A stretch of 64,000 nucleotides of DNA, taken from Sanderia malayensis. Its lineage: Eukaryota; Cnidaria; Scyphozoa; Semaeostomeae; Pelagiidae. The position numbers and the translations under genes were made by a program. Of the stretch, positions 46,645-58,209 are shown in pieces; positions within the stretch are counted from its first letter, which is position 1, and each line of letters starts with the position of its first letter. Below the pieces are notes generated by a model, which did not search any database, was not told where the DNA came from, and saw only the letters and a program-made list of their open reading frames with translations. Where the stretch lies: assembly GCA_013076295.1 (NCBI GenBank), contig RQOL01000809.1, positions 165,503 through 229,502 of the forward strand. Direction: 5' to 3'.

Positions 46645-47644
46645 TCTATATATACTATTCTACGATCACACGTGACCCGCCGACTGTGAACAATCGCTTT
46701 TGTCTTCTGAACAATCGACGTTCGACCAAACAATGGGATCAAAGGAATTTCGTTGTGATCAAAAGGCTTTTTTCCTGGGGGTCAATAAGGGTGCAAATTG
46801 ATATCAAAATGATCGCTGCATTGCGCTGATCACAGTAAAGCTTTCCGCTAATTTCTACTCCTAACGGTTCGGGAGTTATGGCCCATTTTGTGTTCCGACT
46901 TTCTAGAAAGTTCCGAGGACGGAGTTAATGAGATGCAAAACGAGCAAGGAGAAGCACGAATTTTTTTAGTTGAACGGGCGGCAAGTTGCTCGGATTTAAA
47001 CGTGAATACGTGCCGGAAATCAATTGTAAAGACGTGTCAATTGTTGTCAAGACCTGTGGAGACAATTGGTGAACAATTATTTCAAGGTATTTCCTTTATT
47101 CAATTGTTTTTGGCTTTAAATAGCACGAGTTTTGTTTTGTTTAGCCTCACGTTTTTCTTTCGGCTCGAGGGCCCAACCAAAACACGAAGACAATTTTGAT
47201 TTTCTCGGGTCGTTCTGGGCCGATTTTCTCCATTTAAACTTTCGATAACTGTTTATTCACACAAGAACTAAAGTTATATGGCTTTGTTTTTTTTGTTTTG
47301 TTGATTTTCCTCTGTTTTTGGACAGTTTTGGCCGAGTTTGGGTTTTGCTGGAAAATACGAAATTTTCATGCCACACGCGTGTGTTTTGCATTCGCGAAAA
47401 TTAAATTTTAACCTGCCAAAACTTTGTTTTTTTCACCCAAATACTTTCGATAAATGTTCGCCGAGCTATTAGCTTCATTTTGATATTTTCGTGGGGTGTG
47501 TAGGACAAAAATTGGCCACGCTAATTGAAATTGAAAGTTTTAGTGTCTGTAAAGTAGGTTGATGAATGCATTTTTTCACTTTAGAAGAAACGGCTTTTAG
47601 GGGGGCGGCAGGGTGGGCGCTGGGTGGTCGCTTGCCAGCGGGAA

Positions 47645-48067
47645 GTATGGTAGGGTTTGTATTGTAGGGTATGTATGGTAGGGTATGTATTGTAGGGTAT
47701 GTATTGTAGGGTATGTATTGTAGGGTATGTATTGTAGGGTATGTTTCGTAGGGTATGTATTGTAGGGTATGTATTGTAGGGTATGTATTGTAGGGTATTT
47801 ATTGTAGGGTATGTATTGTAGGGTATGTATTGTAGGGTATGTATTGTAGGGTTTGTATTGTAGGGTATGTATTGTAGGGTATGTATGTAGGGTATGTATT
47901 CTAGGGTATGTATTTTAGGGTATGTATTGTAGGGTATGTTATGTAGGTTATGTATTGTAGGATATGTATTGTAGGGTATGTATCGTAGGGTATGTATCGT
48001 AGAATATGTATTGTAGGGTATGTATCGTAGGGTATGTATGTATGTATGTATGTATGTATGTATGTAT
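47645..48067. repeat. Minisatellite and TATG run in U5
   Basis: About 27 units of the 14-mer, with the CGTAGAATATG variant near 48000 also seen in U3 and U4, then about eight TATG units. Confidence 0.95.
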
Positions 48068-48174
48068 GGGCATGAGCGGCAGCGAATGCAGCGCGCGAAG
48101 CGCGCCAACCAGACTAAGCTTTGTTTACTTGACGGGCTCCGGGGAGGGAGCGAAGCGACCGAACCCGGCTCATG
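48068..48174 (+). repeat. 3'-end-like module M8, ending CTCATG
   Basis: Perfect GCGCGC-GAA-GCGCGC stem; CCAGACTAAGC in the middle where most copies have CCAGATTAAGC. A 28-unit TATG run follows (48175-48285). Confidence 0.85.
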
Positions 48175-48285
48175 TATGTATGTATGTATGTATGTATGTA
48201 TGTATGTATGTATGTATGTAGGTAGGTATGTATGTATGTATGTATGTATGTATGTATGTATGTATGTATGTATGTATGTATGTAT

Positions 48286-48396
48286 GGGCATGAGCGGTAG
48301 CGAATGCAGCGCGCGAAGCGCGCCAACCAGATTAAGCTTTGTTTACTTGACGGGCTCCGGGGAGGGAGCGAAGCGACCGAACCCGGCTCATATATG
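48286..48396 (+). repeat. 3'-end-like module M9, ending CTCATATATG
   Basis: Together with M10 it forms a recent ~126-bp direct duplication (period 48286 to 48412), including the same CTCATATATG end and the same short TATG spacer. Confidence 0.85.
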
Positions 48397-48411
48397 TATG
48401 TATGTATGTAT

Positions 48412-48522
48412 GGGCATGAGCGGTAGCGAATGCAGCGCGCGAAGCGCGCCAACCAGATTAAGCTTTGTTTACTTGACGGGCTCCGGGGAGGGAGCGAAGC
48501 GACCGAACCCGGCTCATATATG
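48412..48522 (+). repeat. 3'-end-like module M10, ending CTCATATATG
   Basis: Near-identical to M9, with the same CGGTAGCGAATGC variant. It shows that modules multiply in steps of one module plus one TATG spacer. Confidence 0.85.
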
Positions 48523-48537
48523 TATGTATGTATGTAT

Positions 48538-48606
48538 GGGCATGAGCGGGAGCGAATGCAGCGCGCGAAGCGCGCCAACCACATTAAGCTTTTTGCCCCC
48601 GGCTAG
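48538..48606 (+). repeat. Shortened 3'-terminal module M11 of U5, ending CTAG
   Basis: The GCGCGC-GAA-GCGCGC stem is kept, but sequence between AAGCTTTT and GCCCCCGGCTAG is deleted, removing the left half of the terminal hairpin. U6 nevertheless starts at the next base. Confidence 0.8.
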
Positions 48607-49600
48607 TCTCTATTATATAATCTACGTCGACACGTGACCCGCCGACTCTAAACAATGCCCATTGTCTTTTGAACAATCGACGTTCGACCGAACAATGGGA
48701 TCAAAGGAGCGGGCGTTGCCACTCAAAGGCTTTTTTCCTGGGGGTCAATAAGGGTGCAAATTGGTATGGAAATGATCGCTGCATTGTGCTGATGAAACTA
48801 AAGCTTTCCGCTAATTTCTAACCCCAGCGGTTCGGGAGTTATGGCCCATTTTGTGTTCCGACTTTCTAGAAAGTTCCGAGGACGGAGTTAATGAGATGCA
48901 AAACGAGCAGGGAGAAGCACGTGCTTTTTTAGTTGAACGGGCGGCAAGTTGCTCGGGTTTAAATGTGAATACCTGCCGGAAATCAATTGTAAAGACGTGT
49001 CAATTGTTGTCAAGACCTGTGGAGACAATTGGTGAACAATTATTTCAAGGTATTTCTTTTATTTAATTGTTTTTGGCTGAAAATAGCACGAGTTTTGTAT
49101 TGTTTCAACTCACGTTTTTCTTTCGGCTCGAGGGCCTAACCAAAACACGAAGACAATTTTGATTTTCTCGGGTCGTTCTGGGCCGATTTTCTCCATTTAA
49201 ACTTTCGATAACTGTTTATTTACACGAGAACTAAAGTTATATGGCTTTGTTTTTTTGTTTTGTTGATTTTCCTCTGTTTTTGGACAGTTTTAGCCGAGTT
49301 TGGATTTTGCTTGAAAACACGAAATTTTCAAGCAACACGCGTGTGTTTTGCATTTGCGAAAACTATTTTTAAACCTGCCAAAACTTTGTTTTTTTCACAC
49401 AAATACTTTCGATAAATGTTCGCCAAGCTATTAGCTTCATGTTGATATTTTCGTGGGTTCTGTAGGACAAAAATTGGCCACCCTAATTGAATTTGAAAGT
49501 TGGTGAATCGTGTTTAAATTGCTATTTTTTTGCAGGGGCTTGATTTCACGGCTATTTTTGATGAAGAAAATCATGCCTTGGACTTCAAAATGAACAACTA

Positions 49601-49930
49601 AATTGTATGTATTGTAGGGTATGTATTGTAGGGTATGTATTGTAGAGTATGTTATGTAGGGTATGTATTGTAGGGTATGTATTTTAGGGTATGTATTTTA
49701 GGGTATGTATTTTAGGGTATGTATTGTATGGTATGTTATGTAGGGTATGTTATGTAGGGTATGTATTGTAGGGTATGTATTGTAGGGTATGTATTGTAGG
49801 GTATGTATTGTAGGGTATGTATTGTAGGGTATGTATTGTAGGGTATGTATTGTAGGGTATGTATTGTAGGGTATGTATTGTAGGGTATGTATTGTAGGGT
49901 ATGTATGTATGTATGTATGTATGTATGTAT
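49601..49930. repeat. Minisatellite and TATG run in U6
   Basis: About 22 units of the 14-mer with several GTATTTTAGGG variants in a row, then about seven TATG units. Confidence 0.95.
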
Positions 49931-50037
49931 GGGCATGAGCGGTAGCGAATGCAGCGCGCGAAGCGCGCCAACCAGATTAAGCTTTGTTTACTTGACGGGC
50001 TCCGGGGAGGGAGCGAAGCGACCGAGCCCGGCTCATG
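49931..50037 (+). repeat. 3'-end-like module M12, ending CTCATG
   Basis: Perfect GCGCGC-GAA-GCGCGC stem; CGAGCCCGGCTCATG at the end forms its own small palindrome (GAGCCCGGCTC). The last module before the protein-coding Helitron. Confidence 0.85.
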
Positions 50038-50190
50038 TAAGTATGTATGTATGTATGTAGGGTATGTATGTATGTATGTATGTATGTATGTATGTATGTA
50101 TGTATGTATGTATGTATGTATGTATGTATGTAGGGTATGTATGTAGGGTATGTATGTAGGGTATGTATGTAAGGTATGTATATTATGTAT
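50038..50190. repeat. TATG and 12-13-bp minisatellite tail before the Helitron, copy 2
   Basis: About 25 TATG units flanked by TATGTAGGGTATG units. In copy 1 the equivalent place has these in a different order and no module. Confidence 0.9.
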
Positions 50191-52063
50191 AGTATTTATA
50201 TATAGTATATAGGGTGTGTATTGACGTATATATTTATGTATAGTATCTATAGTAATATGTTAATGTTAATATGTAATGCTTCTAATTTCTAACTTTTGTA
50301 ATTCTTCAAAAAAGATCAATGCAAAACAGACACTGTCCTTCTTTTTCAACAAATTATCTTCAATTAACAATCTTAAAATGAACTCACCTGGCTATAATAA
50401 TGTTCACAAGGAATGACCACAAACAACAACCATTCACTTCATGTTTGGGCACCTGAAACAAGAAGTCATCATATAATACACTGTATAGCATGTTAGCTCA
50501 TCTCAGTTCTTTTCATCTGGCTTTAAGTCTATAAATGTAAGTAATTTATTTTAACTCCAAATCATTAATTACCCGCACCCCATGAATTCATCATGCCAAA
50601 AAAATTAGTATGATGACCTTCTTACCTTTGCTCAACCTTCCATGGCCTACTGTCATTATTGGCTTTCCTTTCTAAAGGCATCTTTTGCAGCATATAACAA
50701 CCCTGACACAAAATCAAGGTTGTTAATAAATTAAATAAATTCATGTAATTTGTTGTTGTGTTTAACTGCCCATGTTAAATCCATCACCATCATATTGATA
50801 ACAGCTATAATAATCAGCTCGAAATATTCATTTGTAGTTATTATGTATAAAGTTCGCTAATTCATTCATTTTTTATACGCACAAGTTCTCTTCCATAACT
50901 CTGCTGATGAAATCAAGCAAAGCAACAACAACAAGAATCATAAGCGAGCAACAACGAGGCAATGCGCCGAATAGAGGCTACAATGCTTTCAAATTGGCGC
51001 GAATTCAAAATAGCAATTGCGTCTTCACTTTGTTCCTATAGCAAATGTAAAATTTTTTGTCCAACGTCTAACGTTTGAAAAATTGCCAGAAAAAATAAAT
51101 TATTAAATATTGTCAAAAAGATAACTCGACAACGTTTTACTTCGTTATTGGTAAGTTGAATGTCAAATTTATCTTTCCTAAACACTCCTTATATACACTG
51201 ACAACGTCTTTTTAAAGCAACTTTTACTTTCATTACATCGCAATTCATTGCCTTTTTTAGCATTGCTTATATATCCTGCTGCATTGCTCAACTGGTTTCT
51301 TAGCTGATATCTAGCCAGTTTTCTTATTGAAAAAGTAAAGTAAAGTAAAGTTTTTTTATAAAGTAATATTCAATTATTTCTATTTTTTTATAAGTAAGTA
51401 TTCAAGATAATCAATTCATCCAAAACATCTTTCTTCTTTTGCAAAAACAGGGTTTCAAAAAAGTTGATTCCTCTGAATATTTCGTGAGTGTGACAACAAT
51501 TGTTCCTATACAAAGCTATTTAATTAATATTTAAATGCCTCACCCTGTCATTCACATCATATCCCAAATCTGAAGCATAGCTACTATATTTAAAGTGGTA
51601 ATAACAATTGCAACAATTTCTGATCAATAGAAAGCAAACTTACTGCGCAATGCAAATAAAATCTAGCCTGTACAAACACATCAAATGTAGGATTATGCAT
51701 TTTTCTTTCTCAACATGAAATAGATGATTAACCTTTCCACTATATTTATCACACTGTCTTTCTTTTAGTTGCTAAAGAACACAATAGAAAGAGTGATGTA
51801 GGTGACAAGATAAAGTGCTGCAATATTTTTACTTGCAAACTTTAAAATAACCAATAATTTAATTCAACAATCAAGAGTAATTCCAAACATTTCTTACAAT
51901 TATGTTTTAAATTATTTATTTTATCTTGCAGTTCACCACAAAACAACATTAACCCATCCAGTTGCTCACAAAAATCACTCTTATTTCAAGTTTTAACATT
52001 TTCACTTAAATTGGGTTGCATATAAAACACATTTTTTTCTTTTTTTATACCACCTCTTGCAAA
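50190..52063 (+). other. 5' non-coding region of the Helitron, copy 2
   Basis: Collinear with 17229-19108, with many small indels. TTGGCGCGAATTC near 50995 is retained, and three GTAAA units remain near 51337. No gene is supported. Confidence 0.45.
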
Positions 52064-52404
52064 ATGCCAAAAAAAGCCAGAAAAACATCACCGGCATTAG
52101 CGCTGCGATAAATTACGGAAAGCAAATCGCCGAAGTCGTGCAATAACCAACAGCCTCATCCTGCTGATTTACCACCGATAATACGGTACAGGGAGCAGTG
52201 AATGATCTTCACCAGTTGCAGCAAGAATACCCTCAGCAACCAGCCCCAGAATATCAACCACTCCCAGTTCATCATCCACAGATGCAGGCATTGTATGTGC
52301 CATGGCAACTACCTGCGATGCTTCCCCACTACGGACTTATAGCAGTTCCACAACCAATAAACAATGGCTTACAATATCCTGCAGCACTGGCCCCTCAACT
52401 TCAG
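52064..52404 (+). pseudogene. Helitron exon 1, frameshifted, copy 2
   Basis: The ATG (GCAAAATG) is conserved but a base is lost after ~10 codons (GAAAAACATC), with further indels to 52190. From 52198 the frame agrees with copy 1 (LHQLQQEYPQQPAPEY). It is 341 bp against 345 in copy 1. Confidence 0.55.
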
Positions 52405-52539
52405 GTACACAACTCAATAATTTGTGCTAATCTTTTCAAAATAAAAGAACTATATATTATAAAACTATTAAAATTAACAACAATCAAAACCAAACCAGTT
52501 ATTATATCAACCAAATTATCAATATTTTTCCATCTGCAG

Positions 52540-52660
52540 GTACCGCCGATGGTTATGCAGTTGCAACCACCCCTTCTGAATCGTAATCATGAAGGTCAAG
52601 CAGCAATACAAACGGCAGATGTGGAGATGCTTAATGTAAATCAAGCTCAAATACAATGAG
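52540..52660 (+). pseudogene. Helitron exon 2, copy 2
   Basis: PPMVMQLQPPLL and TADVEMLNVNQAQ are in frame, but the end lacks two bases (AATACAATGAG against AATGACAATGAG), giving 121 bp and a shifted junction. Confidence 0.5.
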
Positions 52661-52866
52661 GTAAATTAAAATTATTACACAACTAACTACAGTTAGGCAA
52701 CTCCATTTTCCATAACCCAAGTCCTCATGCAATTTCCCTACTTGAGACATGTTTATAACTTTCCATGTATATTTATATCAATTTACATAATCACACAGTA
52801 ATGCATTAAAATTTCTAATAACTAATAATCAAATAACTAATTTCATTTAATTTTCATTATCAACAG

Positions 52867-52988
52867 ATACGGCCAATGCAGATGCAACCCGAAACACATA
52901 TTGAAAATGAATATAATGAAATTGAAAGGCCGCACAACCTGATGAAATCAACGTGGAACAACACATTCCCATTCCACATGATAATCAG
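52867..52988 (+). pseudogene. Helitron exon 3, copy 2
   Basis: 122 bp; one base is missing in GGCCGCACAACC relative to copy 1. Splice sites (CAACAG before, AATCAG|GTAAAA after) are intact. Confidence 0.5.
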
Positions 52989-53156
52989 GTAAAACAGACT
53001 ACCATCACAATTGGCTTAAATACACCAGTCATTCTCATAGCACCATGTCAGGAAATTATTTTGCTCTCTAAATAGACATATCTTCACAAGTTTCAGTTTT
53101 ATGCATTTCAAAACACATGATTGAATTATATTAACTTAGATTACATTGAATTTCAG

Positions 53157-53677
53157 GATCCACAAGTATTGCCTGCTGCTATGCAATTGCAAGCCAACGT
53201 TCAAAATGACAATGAAGAGAATGAAATAGCGGTACAACCACAAGAAGTTGAAATGCAAGACGAAATCCCACCACAACACCAAGATGATGTCCCTCAACCC
53301 ATCGAACAACAAGCAAGGGAAGTAAATCAACCTATTGTTGAAATTCCTCAATTCTCCCCAATGCCTCATCATCTTGGGAAATGACGAGGACATGTATTCA
53401 CTGTGAAGCAAATACTTCCGAGAGGAACTCAACTCAAGAAGGCAATACAACAAATGTTGCTTGGGAGGATTAATAACTCTCGATCCCATTCAACCACCCC
53501 CGGCAAATGTGATGCATTTATACACTGGAACTACTGATGAATCTAAATATTTTCTCAAAAATTTCCGTAGATACAATTCACTAATGGCGATGGCATCCTG
53601 GACAGCTAATGTTGTAAGACACGCTAATGCAGGACCACCAGTCATCACCATACATGGAAGTGCATACCATATGACAG
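53157..53677 (+). pseudogene. Helitron exon 4 with zinc finger, copy 2
   Basis: Open through HHLGK, then shifted by base losses in AAATGACGAGG and GCAAATACTTCC; from about 53420 the frame gives the CC-GG end of the finger, then LYTGTTDESKYFLKNFRRY and ITIHGSAYHMT up to the GTAAAT donor. The second half is the better version of the two copies. Confidence 0.6.
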
Positions 53678-53944
53678 GTAAATATAATGTCCGTCTCTTA
53701 TCTCTTATATTATGCTACATTTTCATATAATAGCTTCACATGATGAAACGGATGTTGACAGAACACTCAATTCTTTCCGACCCAACATGCAATGGATAAG
53801 CTCTCTATGCTTGCCTGAATATGAAGAGTTGTCCAATCGAAAATCAAGGCGCTTTATGATGCTTTCATAACAAAGCATTGCTGCATTGAAAATTACAGTT
53901 GATATAACGAAGTACAATTTGTAATGTTTCCTTGCATTCAACAG

Positions 53945-55123
53945 GGGTAACTGAAACTGACAGGTCCAGAAAATATGCAGAATTATATATTATGGACACC
54001 CAACAGCACTGCAAGAACGTCAGAACACAGCCAGAGAACAAAACTTGGACTTAGACATGGTGGCGCTGCTGCAAAACGAATTGATGGCAGTAAATCGGTT
54101 TGCTCAACATTTTAAAACAATGGGAGAAGTACTGGAAGAGCAAAGGCAGCAAGCCATTGCCAATGACCAGCCTATTCCCACGTTCAAGATGATTATTACC
54201 GGTCGCCCAGAACAAGATCGAAGATATGACAATCCTACTGCCAGAGAAATTGCAGCAGTCTACACTACACGCAATGGCGGTGCTCCTAATCCGAGAATAG
54301 AGAGCTTCAAATTCGAACAAGGCGTGGTAATCTTATGAAGATTAATGCCTTAGATCCCGTTGCGGATCCTCTAACCTATCCATTGTTGTTCTTTCAGGGT
54401 GATCGGGTTACAGCTTGGACCTTCAACGTCTACCTACACGTGAAGGACAAGGCCAGCAAAATGCTAATCGTAACCACCGTATTAGACTCACAATCGCCGA
54501 ATATTATTCGTACCGAATACAAGTCAGAAATCAACTGTCTACCATCCACAGGGCAACACTTCTCTTTCAACAATATTTAGTGGACGCATACACCAAAATA
54601 GAAGGAAACAAGCTCAACTGGATTTTGCACAATCAACGGCAATTACGTGCTGACAGTTATCGAGGCCTAATGGATCACCTGAACAGAAGGGCTGAAATCG
54701 AAAATCAAATGGCCAGGGCAAACAATCCCAACGAACCCCTTCATATTGATGTCGGTCGTGTTGTGATACTTCCCTCATCTTTTTCAGGCAGTCAACGAAA
54801 TATGTACCAGAACTTTCAAGATGCAATGACTATCGTAGAAAGTATGGCAAGCCTGACATCTTCCTAACCATGACGGCCAATCCCAGATGGAAGGAGATTT
54901 CAGAGAACATTCTACCACACCAGAAGGCAAATGACCGGCCTGACATCGTCACACGAGTATTTCAACTCAAACTACAAGAACTACTGGAAGATATCCTTCA
55001 CAAGCACATTCTGGGACACACTATTGCACATGTATATGTCATCGAATTTCAGAAGAGAGGACTACCACACGCTCACATGATTCTGTTCCTGTCTGAGGCT
55101 GATAGACCGCGAACACCGAAGAG
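53945..55123 (+). pseudogene. Helitron exon 5, Rep HUH domain, copy 2
   Basis: Begins VTETDRSRKYAELYIMD in frame with the split Gly codon. Frameshifts fall near 54005 (CAACAGCAC), 54290, 54415 and 54836 (ATCGTAGAAAG). GLPHAHMILFL is retained near 55060-55090. The Rep domain is unlikely to be made whole from this copy. Confidence 0.65.
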
Positions 55124-55249
55124 GTAACATCTACAACAATAATTTATATATAGAGTACGATATATAATCATCAGTTGTATTGCTTAGTAAAAACACAATG
55201 CATTTGATGTGTAGAACTTACATGTGATATTTTTCCTCGAAACCTACAG

Positions 55250-56502
55250 GTAGATCGACTCATATCAGCTGAAATTCCGGACCCACAGGATGCAAGATAT
55301 CACAAGTTAGTACTGAAGCACATGACACATGGACCATGCGGTGATATAAACCCCGGATGTGTTTGCATGGAGAATAACAAATGCAAGAAACGATTTCCGA
55401 AAGATCGCACTGCCGAAACACAATCAATGCGAATGGTTATCCACTCTACAGACGACGCTGTCGTCACCCAGTCAATCTGGAAGATCGACTTCTAGATGAT
55501 ACATGGGTTGTGCCACATAATCGCCATCTTCTACTCAAGTATCAGTGTCACATTAATCTCGAAATATGTAGCACTGTGAAGTCCGTGAAATATATTTTCA
55601 AATATATTCATAAAGGACAAGACATGGCACACGTGGAAATTCTCGAAGGACAGCAGCAACAAGTACCTCAAGATATTGAGCACGATGAAGTACGCCAATA
55701 CATCAACGCTCGGTATATTGGACCACAGAAGCTGTTCACAGAATATTCCAATTTTCCATGCACGAGAAAAGTCACACTATAAACGTCTGCATGTTCATTT
55801 ACCTGATCAGCAGACCGTATACTTTCAGGATAATGGAAGGGTCGAACAATTACAAAACATCAATGAAAAAACCACGCTGACGTCTTGGTTTGAATTGAAT
55901 GCACAAGACCCGGCTGCACGCCAATATCTCTATCACGAGATTCCTGAACACTATGTTTTCAACGAGCGCACCAAAACATGGAAAGCAAGACAGCGGAGAA
56001 CATGCCTGTATAGGCAGAATATATCAAGTTCACCCACGACCATGTGAGCAAAGATTCGCACTGAGACTATTGCTTCTCCATAAACGAGGTGCCACGTCGT
56101 TTGAAGATCTTCGTACGATAGAAGGAAACCTATGCAATTCCTTCAAAGACGCTGCTTTAGCTCTAGGTCTGTTGGAAGATGATGCTGAAATCATACGCTG
56201 TTTGGAGGAGGCAGTTATTTTCAACATGCCAGTACAACTGAGACAGTTGTTTGCAACATTACTCCTTTTTCAAACACCTTCTGATATCGCAGCACTCTTC
56301 AACATGTTCAAAGAAGCATTAAGTGAAGACTTTGTACGACGTGATCAAGTCAATCATCCAGATATGGCCATAGCTTTTGAAGACCGACACATGTATCAAT
56401 GTCTACATGACATTGACGAAAATTTGAAAGTACATGGTCAATCGATCACTAATTATGCTGACCTTCCTCAACTTCCAGCCGACTATGTCATTCCTGAACG
56501 AG
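55250..56502 (+). pseudogene. Helitron exon 6, Rep tyrosine part, copy 2
   Basis: VKYIFKYIHKG is intact. Indels lie near 55420 (GAAACACAATC), 55730 (CCACAGAAGC), 55780 (CACTATAAACG) and 56010. From about 56080 to the donor the frame is open (RQLFATLLLFQTPSDIAALF to PADYVIPE), the part where copy 1 is shifted. Confidence 0.65.
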
Positions 56503-56657
56503 GTACTAATGTGTTATTTTCAAATATGTACTGTATTAGTAAGAATATAATAATGTATCCTAAGATCGTGCAGACAAGGCATTTACGTATTTTTGCACAT
56601 TGATTCTCCTAGCTTTCTTTCCAATTTTATTGCAATATATTTCACTTATTATTACAG

Positions 56658-57686
56658 AGGAAGATGACATGGATGTTGGCAATGCCAGAGAGGAAGGAGA
56701 ACGAATGCTGGCCGCATTGAACCCTGAACAGCGAGCCATATACACGGGAATCACTGATGCTATCAACGCGCAATCCGAACAGAACTGTCACTTTGTTGAC
56801 GGGCCGGCTGGAACCGGGAAAACTTTCCTTTACAACACGTTGGTTCACAATCTGCAAGCCAATGGACATAAAGTTCAGTGCATGGCGTGGTCAGGAATTG
56901 CTGCAACACTGCTCATAAATGGTAGAACTTCACATTCTACCTTTCAAATTCCTATACCACTTCAAGCTGAATCAACGTGTAATGTCAAGAGACAGAGCAG
57001 GAGAGCACAGGTATTGCGCGAAACTACCCTTTCATATGGGATGAAGCTTCCATGATTCCCGCACTTGCATTACAAGCAGTCGACCGACTGCTTCGAGACA
57101 TTACACATGTCGACAGACCATTTGGTGGCAAGTTCATGCTACTTGGTGGTGACTTCAGACAAGTTCTACCTGTCGTCACGAAAGCAGGAAGGGAAAGAAT
57201 TGTAGCAGAGACTCTAAAATCACACCAGATCATTGATCTATGGACAAAGTTTCAGCAGCATCGTTTACACACCAACATGAGAGCCGTTCAAGATGATTCA
57301 TACCGTGAATTCTCAGAATGGCTTCTCAGACTTGGCAACAAGCAAGAAGCACACGATGCACTGGACAACGTAATTCTGCCACAACAGATATGCACTTCGT
57401 CTAAAGAAGACATGCTGAACTTCATTTTTCCCAGGCCGAACACACCAGATTCACACCTAATGATGGATCCTGTAACAATGTCTGAACGCTGTTGTCTGAC
57501 TCCGAAGAATGACTTATCACATCAAGTGAACGACTTAATTCTGGACAGACTTCAAACAGCCGAAAGAACTTATTACAGCACAGACAGTGTTGTCACAGAC
57601 GATCCAGATGAGGAAGAGGCCTACCCCATTGAATTTCTCAACCAACTCACTCCAATGGAATGCCGTTGCACAGACTTAAACTCAAG
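56658..57686 (+). CDS. Helitron exon 7, PIF1-type helicase, copy 2
   Basis: Split Glu codon junction, then AALNPEQRAIYTGITDAI and the Walker A GPAGTGKT (56801-56824) open in one frame. A base loss near 57027 (ACTACCCTTTC) shifts the frame just before the WDEAS motif; a second frame then runs FMLLGGDFRQVLPVV to the end of the exon. Better preserved than copy 1, where the same places around Walker A and DFRQ are broken. Confidence 0.7.
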
Positions 57687-57791
57687 GTAGGAAGAGTACA
57701 ATCTTTCATCCTATTAACATTAAATTATTATGTGCAAAGGTAGTGCACCATAAAAAGCCGTCATTAATCACAATAATATTCATTGCATTAG

Positions 57792-58209
57792 GTTGGTGCA
57801 ACGATCATTCTTCTGCGGAATCTCAATCCAAAGAAAGGTCTTTGCAACGGAACAAGACTCATAGTTCGGCATCTCCGACGTCACGTGATCACGCAGAGAT
57901 CATTACAAGGAGCACAGAGGACAACGGGTCATGATTCCCAAGATCACAGTCTCCACTCAGGACACGGAAATGCCGTTCAAAATGAAACGCCGACAGTTTC
58001 CAGTCAGACTTGCATACTGCTTGACAATCAACAAGGCACAGGGGCAATCCCTGAGGTATGTTGGTTTGTACTTACCTGAGCCCGTGTTCACACATGGTCA
58101 GTTATATGTGGCCATGTCAAGAGCAACATCATTTAACGGGCTCAAAGTATTCCTCCCAGAGGAAACACACAGGAAAACAAAGAACATTGTTTTCCAAGAA
58201 GTCCTGTAA
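57792..58209 (+). CDS. Helitron exon 8, helicase C-terminus, copy 2
   Basis: VGATIILL is followed by a frame break (CTTCTGCGGAATC), then CLTINKAQGQS, HGQLYVAMSRATSFNG and the same stop as copy 1. A further base is missing at ATTACAAGGAGC (ATTACCAAGGAGC in copy 1). Confidence 0.65.

Larger units (their letters stand above)
46645..48606 (+). mobile_element. Helitron-like unit U5, complete ends, four modules
   Basis: The start variant is TCTATATATACTATTCTACG, matching the unit at the copy-1 BEL junction. Short body as in U3. The minisatellite is brief (47645-48035). Its 3' part has four GC-rich modules (M8-M11) separated by TATG runs; only the last ends in CTAG. That last module lacks ~36 bp of its hairpin region. 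Confidence 0.75.
48607..50190 (+). mobile_element. Helitron-like unit U6, 3' end lost
   Basis: Divergent start TCTCTATTATATAATCTACG, then the normal body. After ATTTCACGGCTATTTTTGATG the body is cut off (near 49600) and passes straight into minisatellite. One module (M12) ends in CTCATG, followed by TATG repeats that merge into the Helitron 5' region at about 50190. No CTAG end is present. Confidence 0.65.

Noticed and set aside
35276..49066. A conserved 70-100-residue reading frame (NEMQNEQGEA, NVNTCRKSIVKTCQL) in the body of every Helitron-like unit and at 15909.
   Set aside because: Apparent starts are TTG or other non-ATG codons, its length varies through stops between units, and the similarity is explained by copying of the whole body.
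36479..49971. Many 60-250-codon ORFs rich in His, Thr, Tyr, Ile, Pro or Met-Tyr-Val-Cys in the minisatellite and TATG arrays.
   Set aside because: They are produced by stop-free short tandem repeats, occur in several frames and on both strands, and change with repeat length.
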